DNA of 64,000 nucleotides from assembly GCA_016743945.1 (NCBI GenBank), contig JADGFI010000017.1, positions 45,420 through 109,419 on the forward strand, written 5' to 3'. The translations under genes and the position numbers were made by a program. Shown piece by piece: positions 58,114 to 64,000 of the stretch (position 1 is its first letter; each line of letters opens with the position of its first letter). A model generated the notes under the pieces. The model searched no databases and had not been told where the DNA came from. It was given only the letters and a program-made list of their open reading frames with translations. Source of the DNA: Desulfobacteraceae bacterium. GTDB taxonomy: Bacteria; Desulfobacterota; Desulfobacteria; Desulfobacterales; Desulfobacteraceae.

Positions 58114-58689
58114 TTAGGGCAAATAAATTTCAAATATTTGAAAAAAGTCAGGCTTAGCATAAGGCCTTAAAAATAAAATATTATTATATGGACAATAGTT
58201 TCTCCAGAATATGAAGATAATAGAAATGCGCTGTTCTAACTGTTCCGAATTAAGTTCCAGATATCTTGTCTGCAAATCCTCCAAGTGTTCAAAAACCGTC
58301 ATAAGAAGATCCAATGCGATATCCGGATATCTTTGGGTTAAGTCAAGAAACTCCTCTTTATTCCAACCTATAACTTCGGTGGATTTAATGGCCTGTGCCG
58401 TAACCGGATAAATTTTGTTTTTAAGAACAACAGGGGCGGCCGTCATATACCCGGGAAAGATGTAGCGGATAATGGCTTCCCTGCCCTGGGCATTCAGTTC
58501 TGACAACTTCAGACATCCCTTTGTTACCAGGTAACAATTTATGGGGTCATCCCCCTCATGAAACAAGATATCCATGGGGAAAAGGCGCTTACGGATACCA
58601 AACTGAAAAATATTTTTATATTTATCCGGTAATAATGATCCCTCCCCACACCCCGGATAGGCTCTGCCTATTATATTCAAGCAATCCAT
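58114..58689 (-). pseudogene. Crp/Fnr-family regulator lacking its DNA-binding domain
   Basis: A 191-aa open frame. Residues 20-150 are a cNMP-binding/Fnr sensor domain (LFHEGDDPINCYLVTKGCLKLSELNAQGREAIIRYIFPGY) and the dimer helix continues to LNSEQLEQR. There the expected HTH should follow (in relatives LEQRIA..LL.LAE), but the sequence turns to IIFIFWRNYC and stops. Another frame reads HFYYLHILEKLLS before a stop, so a frameshift plus loss of the HTH is likely. The start overlaps the ABC permease stop. It could at most act as a ligand-binding protein. Confidence 0.75.
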
Positions 58690-59414
58690 TTTTTCTTTAT
58701 ATTGTAAAGGCTCAGGATAAACAGGCCCAGGCAGAATATAACTAACATCCCCAGGTCAAAGGAAAAGGCCATGATGTGGTGGCCATGAACCGCCCCGTGG
58801 AGAAGATCCGTGCCATAGGTTATGGGAAAGGCAAAGGCCAGGGGCTTGAGCAGTAGAGGCAATTTTGCAATGGGGAAAAAAAGACCGCAGAGAAACATCA
58901 TGGGAAAACGAAAAAAATTGGAAAAGGTCTGGGCCTCAAATACTTCGCTGACGGCGACGGCAATAAAGAGCCCTAGAAAAGTGGAAGAGACCGCTATCAA
59001 AAATACTGCGGGAATGAATATGCCCCAGGCCACCTGGGAAAGGTCCGTAAGAATGGCAGCTATAACAACGGGAACAAGGGCATTGACCGAGCCCATGAGA
59101 ATAGCCCCGGAAGTTTTGGCCAACATCAGGGCACTCAGGGGAATGGGGGCCAGCAAAAGCCGCTCAAAGGAACGGTTTTTTTTTTCAAAGGTCACGGTGA
59201 CGGCAAGCATGGAGGTGGTGCCGAAAAGGATAGAAACCGCCACAAGCCCGGGCAGCAGGTGGGGGATATCGCCAAGGCCGTTTCCAGATTTGATGAAAAA
59301 CATCCCGGTCCAGGCCAGTGGAAAAATCAGGCCCCAGCTGATATTGGGCGGTTTGAGATAATAGGTTTTCATATCCTTGACCAATATATTCCAGAAAGCA
59401 ATCCAGGTCTTCAC
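58677..59414 (-). CDS. ABC-2 type permease
   Basis: A 245-aa inner-membrane protein with six TM helices and the ABC-2 signature (RSFERLLLAPIPLSALMLAKT, FFPIAKLPLLLKPLAFAFPITYGTDLLHG). Its start overlaps the end of the ATPase gene by 4 nt. Together they form a simple exporter. The cargo is unknown; neighbours are a cytochrome and the oxidase-SBP fusion. Confidence 0.9.
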   Translation of the reverse strand: MKTWIAFWNILVKDMKTYYLKPPNISWGLIFPLAWTGMFFIKSGNGLGDIPHLLPGLVAVSILFGTTSMLAVTVTFEKKNRSFERLLLAPIPLSALMLAKTSGAILMGSVNALVPVVIAAILTDLSQVAWGIFIPAVFLIAVSSTFLGLFIAVAVSEVFEAQTFSNFFRFPMMFLCGLFFPIAKLPLLLKPLAFAFPITYGTDLLHGAVHGHHIMAFSFDLGMLVIFCLGLFILSLYNIKKKWIA

Positions 59415-60388
59415 TGCTGTTTCCCTCCTTTTCCTTTTTCTCTTTTCATGGTGTCTGCCTCAATTCCGGTGAGGTTCATAAATACATCTTCCAGCGACGG
59501 TCTGATTCTCCGAGCTTCCCGGACCAGGATGCCGTGATTTTCTAAAAAACGGATCAAAGGGGCCAGGTTCACAGGATCTCGGGATTCCAACCTCAACCCC
59601 TTACCGGAAACAAAAAATTTAAAATCGGGGAAAGCGGCTGAAAGGTCATCTGCAATGGCATCAGCCAAGCCTTCACAGGACAGTTCAAGGATTTTTTTAT
59701 CCTGTATCGGTTCAAGCAGTTGCTGAACCGTCTCAATTTTTACAATTTTTCCTGAAACAATAAATGCGATCCGCTCGCAGAGGCGTTCTGCCTCTTCAAT
59801 ATAGTGGGTGGTCAGGAATATGGTGGTTCCGGACCTATGAAGACGGGATATGATTTCCCTTAGCTGCCGGGCGCCAGCCACATCAATCCCGGTAGTGGGT
59901 TCATCCAGAAAAAGGATGTCAGGGGTATGGATTATGCCAGCGGCAATGGTGAGTTTGCGCTTCATCCCCTTGGAATACCCGCCAAATTTTCGTTTGCCGG
60001 CCTGGACCAGGCCGAATTCCTCCAGCAGTTTTTGGGCCCGTTCCTGCCGTTTATTTTTTTCCAGCCCGTACAGGGCCGCGCAGAAACATAAATTTTCAAA
60101 TCCGGTTAGCTCGGGGTAAAGATTGCTCTCATCGGGTACCACACCGATAAGATGCTGGGCAGCCCCGACTCCCCGGGTGCAATTGATACCGCCGATGATA
60201 ATATCGCCCTCATCCGGACGGGCCAGCCCGGTGAGCATATTAATGACAGTGGTTTTTCCGGCCCCGTTTGGCCCTAAAAATCCGAAGAGCTCCCCTTTAA
60301 ACACCTCAAAATCAACCCCGGCAACCGCCCTGATCCCGTCAAAATCCTTGACCAGCCCGGAAGCCTTTATTGCAGTCTTTTCTTTCAC
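59411..60388 (-). CDS. ABC transporter ATP-binding protein
   Basis: A 325-aa ATPase. The GTG at 60388 is chosen because AGGAGG lies 6-7 nt upstream and homology begins there (VKEKTAIKASGLVKDFDG). It has Walker A GPNGAGKTT, signature YSKGMKRK, Walker B ILFLDEPTTGID and H-loop TTHY. The C-terminal ~90 residues form the extra domain of the NodI/CcmA-like exporter group. It is coupled to the permease gene by a 4-nt overlap. Confidence 0.92.
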   Translation of the reverse strand: MKEKTAIKASGLVKDFDGIRAVAGVDFEVFKGELFGFLGPNGAGKTTVINMLTGLARPDEGDIIIGGINCTRGVGAAQHLIGVVPDESNLYPELTGFENLCFCAALYGLEKNKRQERAQKLLEEFGLVQAGKRKFGGYSKGMKRKLTIAAGIIHTPDILFLDEPTTGIDVAGARQLREIISRLHRSGTTIFLTTHYIEEAERLCERIAFIVSGKIVKIETVQQLLEPIQDKKILELSCEGLADAIADDLSAAFPDFKFFVSGKGLRLESRDPVNLAPLIRFLENHGILVREARRIRPSLEDVFMNLTGIEADTMKREKGKGGKQQ

Positions 60389-60443
60389 AACTATCCTCCT
60401 GAAACCCGGTTCACCTCTGAACAATAAAATAGAAAACATAACC

Positions 60444-60540
60444 GTTTATATGAAACTTTGGCCAAGGTATTGTAATTATGGAAGTTTCATTTTTTGTTGT
60501 GGCCGAAAGCAAATACCATGCTCCGGCCATGCCGGTTATT
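60444..60540 (+). repeat. Intergenic structured repeat, copy D
   Basis: The core is TATATGAAACTTTGG, then CCAAGGTATTGTAAT, then GGAAGTTTCA; TGAAACTT pairs with AAGTTTCA (8 bp). A second palindrome CCGGCCATGCCGG follows at 60522-60534. It is the longest match to copies B and C (shared TTTTTTGTTGTGG..AAATACCA). It lies between the oxidase-SBP fusion and the ABC ATPase. Confidence 0.72.
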
Positions 60541-60570
60541 GAAAGTCGAGGCAAAAATTTTTTATTGATA

Positions 60571-60598
60571 TTTCCGCCCGGGGATGTCCCGGGCGGAA
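60571..60598. repeat. GC-rich palindrome behind the fusion gene
   Basis: TTTCCGCCCGGG-GATG-TCCCGGGCGGAA, arms of about 12 bp. It is repeated, one base longer in the loop, at 52327-52352, where it forms the junction of the truncated permease. It may serve as a transcript end for the gene at 60611. Its GGGCGGAA end took part in the deletion seen in the other copy. Confidence 0.75.
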
Positions 60599-60610
60599 GA
60601 CGCTATTATA

Positions 60611-62113
60611 TCAGCGGACCAGAAAATCAGCCCATTGTTTTAAAATACCGGGGTATTCCATGACAGAGGCATCCACGTATCCGGGCAGGCTGAACAGGGC
60701 ATGGGCCTTGAGAGCCGGCACATCCGCCAGGGCAGGGGTTGCTTTTATTGCCCGATAGATAGCCTTTTGAACGGCTGCGGCATTTCCGGTCATGATGATG
60801 GCATCCGGGGCTGCTGCAATCAATCCCTTGAGTTTACGCACCTGGATATGCCCTTTTGACGGGCTTTTACCCTTGGGTACGGCCAGGTGGCCTACGTTTT
60901 GAATGTCCAGGGGCGCGAGCAAGAAACGATCGGCATATCCGCCGGGGGTCTCGATGCGAAGAAAGGTTTTACCACTTCCGGCCTGGTAAGTTCCCCGGAT
61001 GATGACCACCCTTTTGACAAAGGATTTGCCTTGAATAAATGTTTTGGTTTTGTCCGTGGCCTGTTGATAGAGGGACAGGGCTTCACCCGCCTTATCAGTC
61101 TGTCCCAAAAGCTTTGCGGTCTGGTTCAAGGCATGTTCCAGTCCCTGGGTGAAATCTACATAACTTACCTCATACCCTTTGGCACGGGCCAGTTTCCCAA
61201 TTTTTTCAAGATCCAGTTTTGGTACGTATTCACAAAATGGGATGCTTTTTTCTATGAGGACCTTTTTGATGCCGTGTTTTTCTGCGTACTTGAAAAGTGG
61301 TGCTCCCTTTTTTTTAAGCAGGCAGTTGGGGCAGCCGAGAACCTGCACCGAAGATTTAAGGGTATCGCACAGGGGCCACATGGCGCAGCGGACTGCCATG
61401 GCTGCCGGCACCACTCCGAGACTGTGGGCCATATCCACAAGGCGGTCTCCCACCATTATCACCGGAAGTTTTTTCGAAACCACGGCAGGGGAGGCTTCGG
61501 CAGGGGCGAGGGGGAGGGTCAGGCCCAGCAAAAGGATCCCTGCTGTGGTGGCTTTGGCCAGGCCGGCTCCGGCATTGGCAAGGTGTACCTTGGCCTGTTG
61601 TGTGGATTGGGGAGCAAACAGGGTACGGATCATATTATAGGCAAAGAGAAAAACGGAAAGGGTAATAAATATGCCGCCAGCAGATACCAGGGTTTTGATT
61701 GGGGCCACCAGTTGACGGAATTCCGGTGAGCCTTCGGGAAAACCGGATGAAAGCCCGATAAAGCCGATCATATGAAAACCTGTGACCATCATGAGCAGCC
61801 CAAAGGAGTGGCATCCCCAATTTAGGTAGGCAACCCAGGAGGAGTATCGTTCATGGCCACTGATTTTAGGTGCCGCAAAATAAAGCAGGCCCATGAGCGT
61901 TGACCCCACCCATCCGATGAGGTTGACATGGGTGTGGATTTTGGCCACAAAAGTTCCGAAAAATTCTTTAACAAATTCCGGAGGAATATGAAAAAGGGTA
62001 CTATAAAAAGATTTAAACTGCATTTTTGTGGGGAACATAAGCCCCTCAATGCAGCCGAGGACCAGGAAAAACAATCCTGTGGCGATAAAAAGTTTTGCAA
62101 TTTTTTGTGACAT
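60611..62113 (-). CDS. Haem-copper oxidase subunit I-like domain fused to a substrate-binding domain
   Basis: A 500-aa protein. Residues 1-165 hold about four TM helices like a short CcoN/NorB-type subunit I fragment, with KIHTHVNLIGWVGSTLMGLLYF (H60, H62) and further histidines H102 and H114. A hydrophobic linker with a cleavage-like PLAPAEAS (190-208) leads to a TroA-type binding domain (213-500). This matches the SBP at 45249-46301, including cysteines C261/C264 (GCPNC) and C294 (IPFCEYVP) and TFLRIET..GYADRFLL. AAGGAA precedes the ATG. It may sense or bind a ligand near a membrane haem; full oxidase catalysis is unlikely. Confidence 0.85.
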   Translation of the reverse strand: MSQKIAKLFIATGLFFLVLGCIEGLMFPTKMQFKSFYSTLFHIPPEFVKEFFGTFVAKIHTHVNLIGWVGSTLMGLLYFAAPKISGHERYSSWVAYLNWGCHSFGLLMMVTGFHMIGFIGLSSGFPEGSPEFRQLVAPIKTLVSAGGIFITLSVFLFAYNMIRTLFAPQSTQQAKVHLANAGAGLAKATTAGILLLGLTLPLAPAEASPAVVSKKLPVIMVGDRLVDMAHSLGVVPAAMAVRCAMWPLCDTLKSSVQVLGCPNCLLKKKGAPLFKYAEKHGIKKVLIEKSIPFCEYVPKLDLEKIGKLARAKGYEVSYVDFTQGLEHALNQTAKLLGQTDKAGEALSLYQQATDKTKTFIQGKSFVKRVVIIRGTYQAGSGKTFLRIETPGGYADRFLLAPLDIQNVGHLAVPKGKSPSKGHIQVRKLKGLIAAAPDAIIMTGNAAAVQKAIYRAIKATPALADVPALKAHALFSLPGYVDASVMEYPGILKQWADFLVR

Positions 62114-62138
62114 GAATCTTTCCTTTTGTTTTAATTAA

Positions 62139-63581
62139 TTATGAAGAATGTAAAGGAGAAAGGGCAGGGTCTTTCCCCGACCGACCAAGCGTTGCCCGTC
62201 TTTTTTTAAACCAGAGGTAAAAAGGCAGGCCAAGGGCAATGGTGCCAAGCCCCCAGGCTGCTGAAACCGGACGGTCTGCAATGGAGAACAGGATGATCCA
62301 AATATTTCCGGCCACAAACAAAAGCGGGGTAAATGGATATCCAGGGGTCCGGTATGCCTTGGAGAGATCTATTTTTCCGGAGATCTTTTTTGAACGATAC
62401 CGCAGCCGCATCATGCCCAGAACGGTTAGGCTGGACACCAGGGACAGGGTGAATCCGATGTAAATCAGCAGGTGCTCAAAGGAGGCTGTCATCACCATGG
62501 CAATTGCCAGGCCGGCCTGGAGGAAAATGGCAGACCCCGGGGTGCCCCGTTTCCTTGAGACCCGGGCGAACATGGAAAAGAACAGGCCGTCCTTTGCCAT
62601 GGCATAATAGACCCGGGGTCCGGTGACAATCATGGCGCTCAGAGCAGAAGCAAGCCCCAGGCCGATGGCCCCGCTGAAAATCCGTCCTGCACATGGCCCG
62701 AACAGGGCACAGGCCGCCTTTGCCCCCACATCCGGAGTCCCAGCCATACTGTCCGGGGCCAGGGCAAACACATAGAGGATGTTGAGCAGGAGGTAGAGGC
62801 AGATGACCACAAGGGTTCCCAAGATCAGAGCAATGGGAATATTTTTTTTGGGGGACCGGATTTCTCCGCCGAGATATGCAGCAGCATTCCACCCGGTATA
62901 GGAAAAACTCACAAATACCAGGGCCACTGCAAACCGGCTGTCCAGAACATCCAGAGGTCGCGTTTCCATGGACAGGAGCGGGCCTGAAAAATGCTCCCAT
63001 GATCCCTGTCCCCAAACAAATCCCGCCCCTGCAAAACAGAGGATAACCCCGAGTTTAAACAGGGTCAGCAGGTTCTGGAGTCCCTTGCCCAGCCGAACAC
63101 TCCGGTGGTGGGCAAGGGAAATCAAAACAATAACACCGCAGGCCACCACCGTTTTTATGGAAATATTCATAAAGGGCAGTGACAATACACCCGGGGCAGA
63201 AAGTGCCGGGGGAAACAATTGAAAGATATACTCGGAAAAGGCAATGGCTGCCGCAGCAATAGGGGCGGAAAACCCCACCAGCAAAGAGACCCAGCCGGAC
63301 ATAAAGGCCGGCAGGTCCCCGAAGCTCTTTTTTAAAAACACATATTCCCCTCCGGCCCTGGGAAACCTTGCCCCCAGCTCGGCATAGCACAATGCCCCGG
63401 ACAGGGCAAACAGGCCGCCTACAAACCAGCAAAGCATCATGGTCAAGGGGTCCCCCAGTTCCTGGATGATGAATCCTGTGGTGGTGAAGATCCCGGTACC
63501 CACCATGTTGGCCACCACCAAGCCCAGGGCAGAGAACAGCCCGATTTCCCGCTTGAGGTATTGGGTTCCGCTGCAGGTCAT
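62139..63581 (-). CDS. Amino acid/polyamine permease (APC family)
   Basis: A 480-aa inner-membrane protein with 12 hydrophobic helices. TM1 has VVANMVGTGIFTTTGFIIQ (the GTGIF backbone-binding motif of APC transporters) and TM6 has FVSFSYTGWNAAAYLGGEI. It should import an amino acid or related amine. The gene begins 5 nt after the stop of the exported tetrapyrrole-methylase gene. A truncated, frameshifted copy of the first ~110 codons lies at 52302-52668 behind the same type of gene. Confidence 0.93.
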   Translation of the reverse strand: MTCSGTQYLKREIGLFSALGLVVANMVGTGIFTTTGFIIQELGDPLTMMLCWFVGGLFALSGALCYAELGARFPRAGGEYVFLKKSFGDLPAFMSGWVSLLVGFSAPIAAAAIAFSEYIFQLFPPALSAPGVLSLPFMNISIKTVVACGVIVLISLAHHRSVRLGKGLQNLLTLFKLGVILCFAGAGFVWGQGSWEHFSGPLLSMETRPLDVLDSRFAVALVFVSFSYTGWNAAAYLGGEIRSPKKNIPIALILGTLVVICLYLLLNILYVFALAPDSMAGTPDVGAKAACALFGPCAGRIFSGAIGLGLASALSAMIVTGPRVYYAMAKDGLFFSMFARVSRKRGTPGSAIFLQAGLAIAMVMTASFEHLLIYIGFTLSLVSSLTVLGMMRLRYRSKKISGKIDLSKAYRTPGYPFTPLLFVAGNIWIILFSIADRPVSAAWGLGTIALGLPFYLWFKKRRATLGRSGKDPALSPLHSS

Positions 63582-63586
63582 GGTTC

Positions 63587-64000
63587 TTACTCTCCCGTTT
63601 CCATAAAGTCACCCAGGTAAATAAGGTGTTCAAAGGGGATCTTCCCTGCGGCCGTAACTCTGGAGACGATATCTGCCAGGGTGCCCTGGATGACCCTTTC
63701 CTGTGCATCATACCCGGCCTTTACCACCAGGGCCATCGGGGTTTGTTCCGGATACCGGGCTTTCAGTTCCCCTATGAGCTTTTCAAAATCCGTGAACATG
63801 GTAAAGATCACCATGGATGAACGGATGGCTGCCATGCGGTCAAGGGTGTCCGCACCCTTGTATCCGTTTCTTAAATCCGCTGCATTGGTGAGGATGGCGG
63901 AATGGGAAGCGTTTCCAAAGGTCAGGCCTTTTCCCAAGGCCGCATTGGCGGCATTGAAGCTGCTCACTCCGGGGATCACCTTGGGGTCAAGGTCCTTGAG
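63587..64000 (-). CDS. Exported-type tetrapyrrole methylase, 3' part (5' end outside window)
   Basis: The last ~137 codons of a gene almost identical to 52674-53564 (VIPGVSSFNAANAALGKGLTFGNASH..., METGE end). The frame is open to the window edge, so the signal peptide cannot be seen but is expected. The permease gene follows after 5 nt. The pair 63271-64000 and 52356-53087 are direct copies of one segment. Confidence 0.9.
   Translation of the reverse strand, partial: LKDLDPKVIPGVSSFNAANAALGKGLTFGNASHSAILTNAADLRNGYKGADTLDRMAAIRSSMVIFTMFTDFEKLIGELKARYPEQTPMALVVKAGYDAQERVIQGTLADIVSRVTAAGKIPFEHLIYLGDFMETGE

Noticed and set aside
62476..63015. Long alternative frames (179 and 218 aa) within the permease region
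   Set aside because: They are antisense or shifted frames of a well-supported 12-TM permease in GC-rich DNA.
1..64000. CRISPR arrays, tRNA or rRNA genes, intact insertion sequences
   Set aside because: No regularly spaced short repeats, tRNA cloverleafs, rRNA sequence or transposase-like frames were seen on either strand.

Overview
The window reads as a chromosomal stretch of an anaerobic Gram-negative bacterium of the Desulfobacterota (deltaproteobacterial) type, most like a Desulfobacteraceae such as Desulfobacula or its relatives. The evidence is TonB-dependent receptors beside a type II secretion/type IV pilus-like locus, an octahaem cytochrome c, flavodoxin remnants, a formylmethanofuran-dehydrogenase-E-like protein and a GEMM c-di-GMP riboswitch of the Geobacter/Desulfo type. 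No rRNA, tRNA, CRISPR array or intact transposase was recognised. Genus-level assignment is inference.

Layout. (1) 1-6.2 kb, + strand: end of an AraC regulator, TonB receptor, orphan substrate-binding protein (SBP), class I methyltransferase, then a second SBP paralogue behind its own promoter, leader and terminator. (2) 6.2-25.6 kb, - strand: a long run read leftwards. It starts with a LolA-like protein, DUF1302-like barrel and RND/MMPL exporter, then a NikM-like (DUF4198) protein pair, O-methyltransferase, TonB receptor, leucine-carboxymethyltransferase-family enzyme, ABC ATPase, ABC-2 permease fused to a dead M1 peptidase, AraC regulator, TonB receptor, a relic of the peptidase fusion, and an MFS transporter. 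(3) 25.7-27.3 kb: flavodoxin relic, TPR protein, methyltransferase. (4) 27.2-45.0 kb, - strand: a secretion/pilus system with three prepilins, a GspG-like protein, PilM/N-, PilO- and PilP-like proteins, secretin, two ATPases, GspF, PpiC, prepilin peptidase and a possible second intramembrane protease. A c-di-GMP-I riboswitch precedes one prepilin. (5) 45.2-47.8 kb: cysteine-containing SBP with a riboswitch-like leader, and small proteins. (6) 48.2-51.8 kb: three SPFH proteins, the first fused to a cation diffusion facilitator. (7) 51.8-57 kb: gene graveyard around two exported tetrapyrrole-methylase-like proteins and a secreted FmdE-like protein. (8) 57-64 kb, - strand: octahaem cytochrome, Crp/Fnr remnant, ABC exporter, a haem-copper-oxidase-like/SBP fusion, amino-acid permease and a further exported tetrapyrrole methylase running off the end.

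How the parts may work together. Receptors, orphan SBPs, NikM-like proteins, methyltransferases, RND/MFS/ABC exporters and secreted tetrapyrrole-methylase, FmdE-like and cytochrome proteins suggest an envelope system for acquiring and processing a metal complex or tetrapyrrole. That is inference: no BtuCD-type permease, ATPase or biosynthetic synthetase was seen. The most unusual items are the CDF-SPFH fusion, the oxidase-SBP fusion, the signal-peptide-bearing tetrapyrrole methylases, the dead-peptidase ABC permease, the internally duplicated prepilin, and a four-copy intergenic element with a conserved stem. Several partial duplications and deletions (permease, peptidase, flavodoxin, prepilin, receptor, cytochrome, NicO) show active rearrangement.
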